From contig CAIQPS010000080.1 in the NCBI GenBank assembly GCA_903873715.1, positions 1-64,000 of the forward strand: 64,000 nucleotides of DNA, given 5' to 3'. The DNA comes from an uncultured Actinomycetes bacterium (GTDB lineage Bacteria; Actinomycetota; Thermoleophilia; RBG-16-64-13). Below the pieces are notes generated by a model. It did not search any database. It saw nothing but the letters and a program-made list of their open reading frames with translations, and had not been told where the DNA came from. The translations under genes were made by a program, and so were the position numbers. This document shows positions 1 through 9,215 of this stretch, piece after piece (the first letter of the stretch is position 1; each line of letters starts with the position of its first letter).

Positions 1-30
1 AGGCACAGCCTGCGGCGCCCCAGGCCTTTT

Positions 31-81
31 CTTCCTGTGAGCCGGCCTCGTCTTCCGGGGGCGGGGCCGGCTCACAGGAAG
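31..81. repeat. Perfect 17-bp inverted repeat (CTTCCTGTGAGCCGGCC / GGCCGGCTCACAGGAAG), 17-nt loop
   Basis: Read directly: arms 31-47 and 65-81. Confidence 0.8.
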
Positions 82-93
82 GCGAGAGACAAA

Positions 94-121
94 GAGGGCG
101 GCCCCGTACGGGGCCGCCCTC
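94..121 (-). terminator. Perfect 28-nt palindrome GAGGGCGGCCCCGT/ACGGGGCCGCCCTC, probable terminator of the DUF5684-like gene
   Basis: 14+14 bp self-complementary, followed on the minus strand by TTTGTCTC, just downstream of the stop at 152. Confidence 0.7.
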
Positions 122-151
122 GGCATTCCAGGTCTCAGTGTCTTCGCGCGG

Positions 152-547
152 TTACCGGTACGCGCCGCCCGCCACCGGGGGTTGCCCTGCGCCCACGCCG
201 CGCCAGGTGGCGCTCCCGAAAGCGATGATCGGGTAGAAGATGTACGGCAGGAAGATGAGCCCCACCGTGAAGCCCGCCCCCTTGCCGTAGTTCGTCGCGA
301 TACCTGCCATGATCATGATCTCGATGATTATGTTCACCAGCGGTATCAGGAGCAGGAAGATCCAGTACCAGGGTTTGCCGGCCACCCGCAGCATCACGAT
401 GATGTTGTAGATGGGGATGAAGATCGCCCAACCCGGCTGCCCGGCTTTGGAGAACACACGCCACATCGCCGCCATCATGAAGACGGCGACCGCGAGCACG
501 ACGATAACGTAGATGACGATGGCTACGGCGGCTCCTGCATTGCTCAT
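152..547 (-). CDS. DUF5684-like small membrane protein
   Basis: Hydrophobic segments; FSKAGQPGWAIFIPIYN...VAGKPWYWIFLLLIPLVNI pattern. Confidence 0.75.
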   Translation of the reverse strand: MSNAGAAVAIVIYVIVVLAVAVFMMAAMWRVFSKAGQPGWAIFIPIYNIIVMLRVAGKPWYWIFLLLIPLVNIIIEIMIMAGIATNYGKGAGFTVGLIFLPYIFYPIIAFGSATWRGVGAGQPPVAGGAYR

Positions 548-576
548 TCAAGCCCCCCTTGACGGTTCGGAAAAAT

Positions 577-608
577 AAAGAGGGGCCGGGTCACCCCGGC
601 CCCTCTTT
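577..608 (-). terminator. Rho-independent terminator
   Basis: AAAGAGGGGCCGGG-TCAC-CCCGGCCCCTCTTT, then TATTTTTCC on the minus strand. Confidence 0.8.
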
Positions 609-634
609 GAGCCTTCGAAAGAAAGGAAGGGGAT

Positions 635-1108
635 CTACTCTTCCTTCTTGTTGTTCGCCAGGTTCTTGACGGCGTCGTCGCTCACGCGGCCGCCGGTCAC
701 TTTGGCGAGGACATCAGGACCGGCACCCTGGAAGAAGGCGCCCTTGATGGTCTTGGTGTTGATGTACCAGATAAGGGCGGCGTCGATGATGATGCCGATG
801 AGAGAAGAAGTGCCGTACGCCCACGAGGCCATCATCACGATCGCCCACACGATATTGAGCGCCAGCAGGCCCATGAGACCCCACCAGGCCCAGGGCTTCA
901 GGCTGAGGAAGGCTCTGGCCAAGAGAAGTTCCACGATGGAGAGGATGAGGTAGATCACGGCCACGGCCATGACGCCCCCGCCGACTCCCACGGAGAGCCC
1001 GGCAACGACAGCACCGGCGCCGAACACCGCGATGCTGCCGAGGATCCCCATGATCCCGCCGATGATCCCCAAGATACCGATGACCAGCACGCCGGTAGGT
1101 CTTTTCAT
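635..1108 (-). CDS. Multi-TM membrane protein; start at MKRPTGVL
   Basis: ORF 635..1180; AGGAGGGG ribosome-binding site (RBS) just upstream of ATG at 1108. Confidence 0.75.
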   Translation of the reverse strand: MKRPTGVLVIGILGIIGGIMGILGSIAVFGAGAVVAGLSVGVGGGVMAVAVIYLILSIVELLLARAFLSLKPWAWWGLMGLLALNIVWAIVMMASWAYGTSSLIGIIIDAALIWYINTKTIKGAFFQGAGPDVLAKVTGGRVSDDAVKNLANNKKEE

Positions 1109-1229
1109 CCAGTTCCCCTCCTGTAGTCGCTGACTGTTACAGATCTCCACGAACAACCATCGCCAAAAACTGTACAACATCGGTATTGATTTGCATACTG
1201 CCGGTGGGCCCCGTTTTGCCGAAAAAGAG

Positions 1230-1292
1230 AAGACCCGCCCCCTTGGGGAGGGGGCGGGTCTTGAAACGGGCTCCCTGGACCATCAGGGAGCC
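1230..1292 (-). terminator. Tandem hairpins downstream of the Ig-like protein gene
   Basis: AAGACCCGCCCCC...GGGGGCGGGTCTT (1230-1262) with minus-strand T-rich tail, plus GGCTCCCTG-gaccat-CAGGGAGCC (1269-1292). Confidence 0.75.
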
Positions 1293-1297
1293 GTCCA

Positions 1298-4200
1298 TCA
1301 CTTGATGGTTATCGAACCGGTGCCCGGTACGAACAACTGCTGGACGGTCCCCCAGGCCTTGCCCGTCTTGACCCAGTGATTGCTGAAGAAGAGGGCGCTG
1401 GTCTTGCTCGACTGCACGGTGAAGGCCACTCCGGCCGCGCTGCTGGCGATGAGCTGCAGGGACGCGCCGCCGTCCAGGGAGACGACCGAGCCGTCACCCA
1501 GCACCTGCGTGATGCTCGCCTTGCCGTTGATCGTCGCCAGTCCGGTGGCCACTGTCGCCGCCGTCAGGGCGTTGGACTTCACCACATAGAAGGAGTCGCT
1601 CGGGCCGGGGATGATCAGGTAGATCTGACCCTTGGGCGTGGTGCCCTTCTTGTAGGTGAGGTAGAAGCCGGCCTCGACGCTGTTGCCTGACCCCATGGAG
1701 GTGGTCAGCGAGCCCTCGGTCCCCAGGTCGGTGAGAGAGGTGTTCGACAGGTAGCCGATGAACCCGTGCCCGGAGATGCTGCTGGCGATGGCCGGCGTCT
1801 GCACGGTGATGGTGGCGCTTGCCACGTTGACGTCGAGCTGGCTGCCGGTGCCGAAGTTGCCGCCGGTGAAGGAGCCGGTGACGGTGACCTTCACCACGTA
1901 GGACTGGGCGCCGTACTGCCCGGAGCTCAGGGTCACGATGGTGCTGGCGACACCGTCCGTGGTGCTGCCGGCCACGCTCGCGACCGGGATGTCCTTGGCG
2001 AGGAGCTTGTTGGTGATGGCGTCGGTGAAGGTCACCTTCGCGTCGCTGATGTTCCCGCCCTCGAGTTTGGACTCATCGGTGACCGACGCCTTGAGGGTCA
2101 CCTGGGCGCTGGTGTCGGTGGAACTCTTGGTGGCGATGAACGTCTGTCCCGTGTACCAGGCGACGGCGCCGCCGCGGGCGCTGACGGTCATGGTGCCGTT
2201 GACGTAGGTGATGTCGTAGTTGTCGAGGCCGGTGCCGGATGCGGCGCTCGGCACGATCGCGTAGGTGCCGGCTTTGGCGCTCGCCGCCGCGCCCGCGCTC
2301 GTGAGGGTGACCGAGGAGACGGCCGCTTCGTCATCCGTGAGGATGCCGGACGCGGTGAACTCGGTGCCGGCGAAGGTGAAGGTGCTGCCGTAGGCCTTGG
2401 TCTGGTTCTTGGCCGTGATGGTCAGGGGCGCACCATCGACCACCTGGGACAGGTCTTCGGACGTGCTCGAGTTGTAGGTGCTGTCGCCGGAGTATTCGGC
2501 GGTGATGACGTGGGTGCCGGCCGTGAGATCGAAGGCATCGGTGGTGATGCTGGCCACGCCGGCGGCGATCGTCTGGGGCTCGCCGAGTTCCACGTCGTCG
2601 TCGTAGAACTGCACCGTGCCGGTGGCGTCGGTGAGGGCGGTGATGCCTACCGGGCTGCCCAGCGGCGCCACCGGCGGAGAGCCGGCCCCGATGGTGGCCG
2701 TGAACGTTACCTTGTCACCGTAGGTGGAGGGGTTCTTGCTGCTGGCGACCGCGGTGGTGGTATCGCTCTTCGTGTCGCCTTCGTTGACGACCTGGTCGAC
2801 CGAGGTAGACGTGCTCTCCTCCCAGGCTTCGTCACCGGAATAGACGGCGGTGATGAGGTGGCTGCCGGCGGTCAGTTCGGAGGTCTTGTATGTGGCGACA
2901 CCCGCGGCGACGTCCTGCTCATCGCCCAGCGCGGTCTCGCCGTCGTAGAACTGCACCGTACCGGTGGCGTCGCCGAGGGCCGAGATGGAGCCCACAGCCG
3001 CTGCCGCGGCGGCCGGGCCGCCGAGCGGAGGCGCGGTGGCACCCTCGGTGATGGTGGCTGTGAAGGTCACCTCGGTGCCCGCGTCGGACGGGTTCACGCT
3101 GCTCGCGAGGAGCGTGATGGTGGGCTCGGGAGAGAAGTCGGACTTGAACACGTCCTGGTCGTAGATGTATTCGTTCGACTCGCGCGGTTCCCCGTGCGAG
3201 CTGTGCCACGCCGCAAGGACGTCCGACACCTGGGGATAGATGTTGTCCTCCTCGTTGTCGATCCAGACGCGGCCGCTGATGGCGATGGGGGCCGGCTGCC
3301 CGGGCCTCCACGCCATCACTTCTTCCACGGTCTCTTCGCCGTAGGTGGCGTGCAGCATGACGACATTGTTGCCGTGCGCAGCGATCCTGAGGTACTCCTC
3401 AGAGGCGCTGGACGTCGTGACCTGGGTGCCGCCGACGGGGTCGCCCGCTTTCCACATGAAGAGCGCCGCGTTACCGTTAGACGCGTCTGCGCCCTGCCAC
3501 ACGATGGTGTCGCCGCTTCCGCAGATCTGCGGCATGATGTTCTTGGTGGCGTTGCCGGTGACTGCCTTCGCCCCGAGGGGGTCGTCCTCGGTGGTCCAGG
3601 TGTAGATGTCCGTCGTATCCGAGTCCCACTCGCTGGTCGAGACGTCCCATACCAGACGACCCCCGCTCAGCATCGTGAGGTCCCGGCGGGCGGGCTCGTA
3701 TTCCAGCGCCTGCACGATCACGGCGTCCGCATCGATGTCGTACTCCCAGTTCGTCCAGTCCACGGGGCTCAGGTCGAGCACCAGGGTGGAGACTCCCCGA
3801 TAGCCGTCGAACAGGACGTATTCGCAGTACGCGAGAAGGTCGCCGTCGACCAGCACGGAGTCGTGGTCGGTCCCGGTGGCCGTCACCAGAGAACTGCCGT
3901 CGGTGTCGCCCACCTTCCAGGTGAGCACCTCATAGGCGCCGGTGTCGTACCAGTATTCCACCCATGCCAGGCGGTCGCCCGAGAGCGCCACATCCTTGAT
4001 GGACTGTTCACTCTCAGCGCTCTCGACCAATGTAGGGTCGGTGTCCTTGCTGAGGTCCATGGTGTACAGCAGCGAGCCGGCCGTCTCGTCGTTCTCTATC
4101 CAGGCGACGCGATCCCCGTCGATCACGAGGTCGCCATCGTAGATCACCGAGTCCGCGGGGATCTCGTAGAACGATTGCGCGGATTCGCCATCGGCGGCGG

Positions 4201-4456
4201 TCCACAGTTCCCATGTGTATGCATTGCCACCGCTGGCAACGGTGGGGTTGTAGTACGCCCAGACGATGCGGTCCCCGGAGACCAGGGGCTCGCTGTCGCA
4301 GGCGGCCGGGTTGTTGCTGACGTTGACCGCCGAATCCCAAGTGCCCGCGAGGGCCACCGAGGAGAAGGCGAGGATGAGAGCCACCGCTAGGACGGCCCCG
4401 GCCAGCACGCTGCCGGACCTCCAGAGGCGGCGGGATCGAGACGGACGGTTCACCAC
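1298..4456 (-). CDS. Large secreted protein: N-terminal propeller-like repeats, two Ig-like (Big_3-type) repeats, MBG-like domain
   Basis: Signal peptide ...AVLAVALILAFSSVALAG; repeated SGDR(I/L)VW; paired TVQFYD...AGxHxITAxYSGD repeats; ITAKNQTKAYGSTFTF. Confidence 0.75.
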   Translation of the reverse strand: MVNRPSRSRRLWRSGSVLAGAVLAVALILAFSSVALAGTWDSAVNVSNNPAACDSEPLVSGDRIVWAYYNPTVASGGNAYTWELWTAADGESAQSFYEIPADSVIYDGDLVIDGDRVAWIENDETAGSLLYTMDLSKDTDPTLVESAESEQSIKDVALSGDRLAWVEYWYDTGAYEVLTWKVGDTDGSSLVTATGTDHDSVLVDGDLLAYCEYVLFDGYRGVSTLVLDLSPVDWTNWEYDIDADAVIVQALEYEPARRDLTMLSGGRLVWDVSTSEWDSDTTDIYTWTTEDDPLGAKAVTGNATKNIMPQICGSGDTIVWQGADASNGNAALFMWKAGDPVGGTQVTTSSASEEYLRIAAHGNNVVMLHATYGEETVEEVMAWRPGQPAPIAISGRVWIDNEEDNIYPQVSDVLAAWHSSHGEPRESNEYIYDQDVFKSDFSPEPTITLLASSVNPSDAGTEVTFTATITEGATAPPLGGPAAAAAAVGSISALGDATGTVQFYDGETALGDEQDVAAGVATYKTSELTAGSHLITAVYSGDEAWEESTSTSVDQVVNEGDTKSDTTTAVASSKNPSTYGDKVTFTATIGAGSPPVAPLGSPVGITALTDATGTVQFYDDDVELGEPQTIAAGVASITTDAFDLTAGTHVITAEYSGDSTYNSSTSEDLSQVVDGAPLTITAKNQTKAYGSTFTFAGTEFTASGILTDDEAAVSSVTLTSAGAAASAKAGTYAIVPSAASGTGLDNYDITYVNGTMTVSARGGAVAWYTGQTFIATKSSTDTSAQVTLKASVTDESKLEGGNISDAKVTFTDAITNKLLAKDIPVASVAGSTTDGVASTIVTLSSGQYGAQSYVVKVTVTGSFTGGNFGTGSQLDVNVASATITVQTPAIASSISGHGFIGYLSNTSLTDLGTEGSLTTSMGSGNSVEAGFYLTYKKGTTPKGQIYLIIPGPSDSFYVVKSNALTAATVATGLATINGKASITQVLGDGSVVSLDGGASLQLIASSAAGVAFTVQSSKTSALFFSNHWVKTGKAWGTVQQLFVPGTGSITIK

Positions 4457-4532
4457 GGTCCTCCAAAGCGAGGGGATGAGTAGATATAGAGTCAGAGTAG
4501 TCCTTGCTCCTGACCGAGGGGATAGATGGAAT

Positions 4533-4545
4533 GGGACTTTAGTCC
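4533..4545. promoter_or_regulatory. DosR/DevR-box-like palindrome GGGACTTTAGTCC
   Basis: 13 of 14 matches to the core GGGACTWWAGTCCC of the mycobacterial DosR motif, in a divergent intergenic region. Confidence 0.4.
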
Positions 4546-4669
4546 ATCATTTGGCCAGTTTTCGTTTCCTTAGCGTGTAAATTTTTAGCAAAAACAGCAA
4601 TGACAGGGCCGCGACCGGTCTCCGCCAGGCTCTGCGACCCAGCTCACATCGTTTCGCATACGCGTCAAT

Positions 4670-4705
4670 CGAGCGCTCGCTCTATGCGTCCTTTTGTCGT
4701 ATAAT
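4670..4705 (+). promoter_or_regulatory. Putative promoter of the AbfD-like gene with palindrome CGAGCGCTCG at the -35 region
   Basis: TATAAT at 4700-4705; 10-bp perfect palindrome at 4670-4679. Confidence 0.45.
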
Positions 4706-4750
4706 GCCTTCACTCGGTCAAGACTCATAACTCAGGCCCTGGAGGTCGTG

Positions 4751-6295
4751 ATGGGGATCGGTACCTACGAGCAGTTCGTCGAGCGGCTCGCGAACATGAA
4801 GCCCAACGTGTACATGTACGGCAAGAAGCACGACCGCACCGGCGATTACATGCGCGGCGGTCTGTATTGCATGCAGCAGACCTTCGACTGCGCGCACGAC
4901 CCCAAGTATGAGGACGTCTGCACGGCCACCTCGCACCTCACCGGTGAGAAGATCAACCGGTTCACCCACATCCACCACTCCGTGGACGACCTGCTCAAGA
5001 AGCAGCTCATGACCAAACTGCTCAGCCACCGGGTGGGCGGCTGCATCCAGCGCTGCATGGGCACGGACGCCATGAACGCCATCTCGGTCGTGGCCTACGA
5101 CTGCGACCAGGCGAACGGCACCAGCTACTATCCGCGGTTCGAGAAACTGCTGCGCTACTGGCAGGATCTGGACATCGTGGGCTGCTGCGCCCAGACCGAC
5201 GTCAAGGGTATCCGCGGCGTGCGCCCCATCGACCAGCCGGATCCCGACCAGTACCTGCGCATCGTGGACGTCCAGCCGGACGGCATCATCGTGCGCGGTG
5301 CCAAGGTATGCAACTCGGCCGCTCCGTACACCGACGAGATCGTCGCCCTGCCGACCCGCTTCATGGGCCCGAAGGAAGCCGCCTATGCGGTGGCCTTCTC
5401 GCTGCCCTCCGACTGGGACGGCATCAAGCTCATGGCCCTGCCCGGCCTGCGCCACAAGCGCAAGCATCTCCAGTCCCCTGATGCCTGTGTGGGTGACGTG
5501 GAATCGCTCACCATCTTCGATGACGTGTTCGTGCCCAACGAGCGCGTCTTCATGAACGGCCTCGAGCATCCGGACGTGGTGCAGTACGCCGGCTACCTGG
5601 CCCTCATGTTCGCCCACTTCCATCGCCACTCGTATTGCGGCTGCAAGACCGCCGTGTCCGAGGTCATCGCCTCGCAGGCCGCCCTGGTGGCCGACGTCAA
5701 CGGCATCACCAAGTACCCGCACGTGCAGGAGAAGATCTCGCACATCATCGGCACCGCCGAACTGGTGTTCGCCGCCGGTCAGATGAGCGCCTACCGCGCC
5801 ACCGAGTTCCCCAACGGTTCCTTCGTGCCGGACGAGATCCTCACCAACGCCGGCCGCCGTATCGCAGGCAACGAGATCTACCACGAGTACGAGGTGCTGG
5901 CCGACCTCACCGGCGGCATCTGCGCCTCTCTGCCCACCGAGGAATCGTTCTACGATCCCGAGACGGCCGATCTCATGGCCAAGTACATCACCCGCAACCC
6001 GAAGTACACCGCCGAAGAGGCGCACCGGGTCTTCCGGATGATGGAGAACAAGCTCTGCGACCCGTTCTCCGGCGCCCAGATGGTGGCCGGCGTCCACGGT
6101 GGCGGCTCCCCGGTCATGGAGACCATCACCATGATGGCCCGCTACGACCTGGAACCGCTCAAGGGCATCGCGCGTTACCTGGCCGGGATCGACCCGGAGA
6201 TGCCGCGCTACGAGCGTCCGAACGCCACACCGCGCGCCATGCTGGACAAGTTCAAGAAGACCGTCGCCGAGGGCGACAAGAAGGTCTGCAACTAA
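4751..6295 (+). CDS. 4-hydroxybutyryl-CoA dehydratase/vinylacetyl-CoA isomerase (AbfD)-like flavo-Fe-S enzyme
   Basis: GGCIQRCMGTDAMNA and FHRHSYCGCK align with the AbfD cluster regions (CxxxC and HX6C); GGAGGT RBS at 4741. Confidence 0.85.
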   Translation: MGIGTYEQFVERLANMKPNVYMYGKKHDRTGDYMRGGLYCMQQTFDCAHDPKYEDVCTATSHLTGEKINRFTHIHHSVDDLLKKQLMTKLLSHRVGGCIQRCMGTDAMNAISVVAYDCDQANGTSYYPRFEKLLRYWQDLDIVGCCAQTDVKGIRGVRPIDQPDPDQYLRIVDVQPDGIIVRGAKVCNSAAPYTDEIVALPTRFMGPKEAAYAVAFSLPSDWDGIKLMALPGLRHKRKHLQSPDACVGDVESLTIFDDVFVPNERVFMNGLEHPDVVQYAGYLALMFAHFHRHSYCGCKTAVSEVIASQAALVADVNGITKYPHVQEKISHIIGTAELVFAAGQMSAYRATEFPNGSFVPDEILTNAGRRIAGNEIYHEYEVLADLTGGICASLPTEESFYDPETADLMAKYITRNPKYTAEEAHRVFRMMENKLCDPFSGAQMVAGVHGGGSPVMETITMMARYDLEPLKGIARYLAGIDPEMPRYERPNATPRAMLDKFKKTVAEGDKKVCN

Positions 6296-6405
6296 GGTAG
6301 TACTGCGGCCCCGGCCGGCTATCCCCCCAGCCCGCCCGGCCGCCAGACTTCGAACGCCCGGTCTCCTCTGGAGGCCGGGCGTTCGCTATTCTTGGGTGGA
6401 ACGCG

Positions 6406-7341
6406 ATGCCGAGGATAGGAACGACCATGGAACCCGGTCTCCCTGAACTGTTCGCGGACGTCTCGCACATCGAGCGCAAATGGCTGGACATCCCGTATGC
6501 CGGCGTGTCTCCGGCCCAGGCGCTCGACATCTACCTGCCGGCCGAGGGCGACGGCCCCTTCCCGGTGATCTTCGTGATCCACGGCGGCGGCTTCGAGATG
6601 GGGGACAAGCGCCACTTCATGGTCGCACCGTTCCTGACGGGCCTCGACCGCGGCTACGCGGTGGTGGCCGCTAACTACCGGCTGAGCGGCGAGGCGCACT
6701 TCCCTGCCGCGGTGCGCGACCTCAAGGCGGCGGTGCGCTGGCTGCGCGCGAACGCGGCGGCCTATCGCCTCGACCCCGGCCGCATCGCCGCCTGCGGCGA
6801 CTCTGCCGGCGGCAACCTTGCTGCCATGCTGGCGACTTCCGAAGGGGCGGTCCTGTTCGACGACGCGACTCTCGGGAACGTGGAGCAGTCCTCGGCGGTG
6901 CAGGCCGCCGTCGACTGGTACGGCCCCATGGATTTCTACAGCATGCCGGAGCAACTCGAGGCCAACGGGCTTCCCGTGGGCCCGCCGCCCGGGCCTCCCG
7001 TCGGGATGCCGGACATCCCGTTCCCGGGCTCCGGTCCGTCGCCCGAGGTCAAGTACCTGGGAGCGGAACTCGAGGCGGTCCCCCACCTGGTCCGCGCCGC
7101 CGATCCCGAGACGTATCTGCATCCGGGCATCCCACCCATCCTCATCCAGCACGGCGATGCGGACGGGCTGGTCCCCGTGCAGCAATCCATCGAGTTCGCC
7201 CAACTCATCGAGCGGCGGGTGGGGCCCCGGCGGTGCGAGTTGGACATCCTGGAAGGAGCCGGCCACGGCACGCCGGAGTTCGGCAGCCCGGATAACATGG
7301 AGCGGGTGTTCCGCTTCCTCGACAGGCATCTCCGGCCATGA
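6406..7341 (+). CDS. Alpha/beta hydrolase (HSL-type esterase)
   Basis: HGGGFEMG oxyanion motif, GDSAGG nucleophile elbow, C-terminal GAGHG. Confidence 0.85.
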   Translation: MPRIGTTMEPGLPELFADVSHIERKWLDIPYAGVSPAQALDIYLPAEGDGPFPVIFVIHGGGFEMGDKRHFMVAPFLTGLDRGYAVVAANYRLSGEAHFPAAVRDLKAAVRWLRANAAAYRLDPGRIAACGDSAGGNLAAMLATSEGAVLFDDATLGNVEQSSAVQAAVDWYGPMDFYSMPEQLEANGLPVGPPPGPPVGMPDIPFPGSGPSPEVKYLGAELEAVPHLVRAADPETYLHPGIPPILIQHGDADGLVPVQQSIEFAQLIERRVGPRRCELDILEGAGHGTPEFGSPDNMERVFRFLDRHLRP

Positions 7342-9047
7342 GACGGCGCGCCACTCTCATACCACTGCTCATGGCGGCCCTCGCGGCCGTGCTCTCGCTC
7401 GGCATCGGCTGGGACAGCGCCGCCGCCGCCACCGTCACGCGGTACGAGCAGGGCGCGGCGCAGCTGGCCCGCAGCGGGACCTGGACGACCGTGACCTCAA
7501 CCTCGGCCAGCGGTGGCAGTTACACCCGGGCGGATGCCCCCGGGGCCGTCGTCAGCGCCACCTTCAAAGGCACCTCCTTCGCCTGGATCGCGCCCGTGGG
7601 GCCCGGCTACGGCATCGCGAGTGTCTCGCTGGACGGCGGGTCGCCGCTCTCGGTGGACCTGTACGGCGGAGCGCCCGCGTTCGGCAAGGTGTGGAGTACC
7701 GGCGCCCTGGCGTCCGGCTACCACACCGTCAGGATCAGCTGGACGGGGCGCAAGAACACCGCCGTGGGCGGGACGGCGATAGGCATCGACGCCTTCGATG
7801 TGGCCGGCACGCTGGTGGGGCTGACCCGGGTGGAGCAGACCGACCGTCACCTGGGCTGGCGGGGCGCGTGGACCAAGACCTCGCTCGCCTCCTACTCCGG
7901 CGGCACAGCCTGGTTCGCCAACACTTCCGGCTCGTCGGTGACCGTGGAGTTCGACGGGGCCGGCGTGAAACTCCTGGGCAAGAAGGGCCCCAACTACGGC
8001 CTGGCCCTGGTGCGGCTCGATGGGGGCGCGCCGATGACCGTGGACCTGTACGACTCGAACATCCTGTTCCAGCAGGCCCTGTGGAGCAGCGGGTGGCTCA
8101 AGCCCGGGCATCACGTGGTCACGCTCTCGTGGACCGGCCAGAAGCGCGCGGTGGCCACCGACACCAACGTGGCGCTGGACGCCGTGGAACTGCGCGGCGC
8201 GCTGACGGCCGCGCCCGGCTCCCAGCTCGCCTTCGACCAGACCAGGGCGATGGCCCATCTGTACAAGCTGTCGGTCGGGATCGGCGTGCGGCACGGCGGC
8301 AGCCCGCAGGAACTCCAGGCGGCGCAGTACGGGATGGCGTACTTCCAATCGCTGGGCTACTCCACCCGCATGACCGACGTCCCCCTGCCGGACGGCACCA
8401 CCTCCCACAACGTCATAGCGGTCAAGCCCGGGTCGTCCGCGCTCACGGTGGTCGTGGGCGGGCACATGGACAGCTTCGGCCTCTCGCCCGGCGGCAACGA
8501 CAACGGGTCGGGCGCTGCCGCCGTGCTCGAACTGGCGCGGGCCATCAAGAACGTGGACCTCGTACCGACAGTGGTCCTGGTGCTGTTCGGCCACGAGGAG
8601 CCCATGGGCGACGGCAACGCCGATCACCATCACTACGGCTCCCGGCGCTACGTGGCGACGATGACCGCCCAGGAGAAGGCAAACCTCGCAGGGATGATCT
8701 CGCTGGACATGATCGGGGCCGGCACCACGCTCAACGTGCGCTACATGGAGCGAGGGCCGCGGTCGTTGGTCACCATGCTGATGAACTACTCGGCGCGGAC
8801 GGTCAACGGCGCCGTCTACATGAAGGACCCGTCGACGTACGGCTACAGCGACCACGAACCGTTCGAGCTCGCCGGCTTCCCGGCCGCGTGGGTGGAATGG
8901 CGCGAGGCGACGTCCTACCACACCGCCGCGGACACCTACTACACCGTCAGCCCGGGCAAGGTGCAACTCGCCGGCGGGATGGTCCTGGGCTTCCTGGCCG
9001 GCCTGCGGCAGGCCGATCTGTCCGCGCTGGCAGCTGCGAGTCAGTAG
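7338..9047 (+). CDS. Secreted M28-family metallopeptidase with N-terminal beta-sandwich repeats
   Basis: GGHMDS...GGNDNGSGAAAVLELAR...FGHEE; signal peptide; ATGA overlap with the upstream gene. Confidence 0.85.
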   Translation: MRRRATLIPLLMAALAAVLSLGIGWDSAAAATVTRYEQGAAQLARSGTWTTVTSTSASGGSYTRADAPGAVVSATFKGTSFAWIAPVGPGYGIASVSLDGGSPLSVDLYGGAPAFGKVWSTGALASGYHTVRISWTGRKNTAVGGTAIGIDAFDVAGTLVGLTRVEQTDRHLGWRGAWTKTSLASYSGGTAWFANTSGSSVTVEFDGAGVKLLGKKGPNYGLALVRLDGGAPMTVDLYDSNILFQQALWSSGWLKPGHHVVTLSWTGQKRAVATDTNVALDAVELRGALTAAPGSQLAFDQTRAMAHLYKLSVGIGVRHGGSPQELQAAQYGMAYFQSLGYSTRMTDVPLPDGTTSHNVIAVKPGSSALTVVVGGHMDSFGLSPGGNDNGSGAAAVLELARAIKNVDLVPTVVLVLFGHEEPMGDGNADHHHYGSRRYVATMTAQEKANLAGMISLDMIGAGTTLNVRYMERGPRSLVTMLMNYSARTVNGAVYMKDPSTYGYSDHEPFELAGFPAAWVEWREATSYHTAADTYYTVSPGKVQLAGGMVLGFLAGLRQADLSALAAASQ

Positions 9048-9137
9048 CCCCGGGAGCCCGCGCCGGCGCCGTCAGGGCGCCGGCGCCGCCGTGCTGTGCC
9101 GGCCTGTGTGGCTGTCGCGCCTGCTCATGGAGCGATA

Positions 9138-9173
9138 ACCGTTTCTGGTATACTCGTACCGTTTTCCGGTACG
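9138..9173 (+). promoter_or_regulatory. Two tandem operator-like dyads 20 bp apart around a -10 TATACT
   Basis: ACCGTTTCTGGTA (9138-9150) and CGTACCG-ttttc-CGGTACG (9155-9173); TATACT 9149-9154. Confidence 0.5.
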
Positions 9174-9215
9174 TAGTCAATCGTGCTATCCAACATTCCC
9201 AAGGGGGAGCGAAGC

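Noticed and set aside
1766-4390. 874-aa ORF antisense to the Ig-like protein
   Set aside because: Low-complexity Gly/Arg/Val composition typical of high-GC antisense frames; no recognisable domain.
4751-6295. Annotation as 4-hydroxyphenylacetate 3-hydroxylase
   Set aside because: Retention of the Cys/Cys/His/Cys cluster ligands favours the AbfD branch; final call needs phylogeny.
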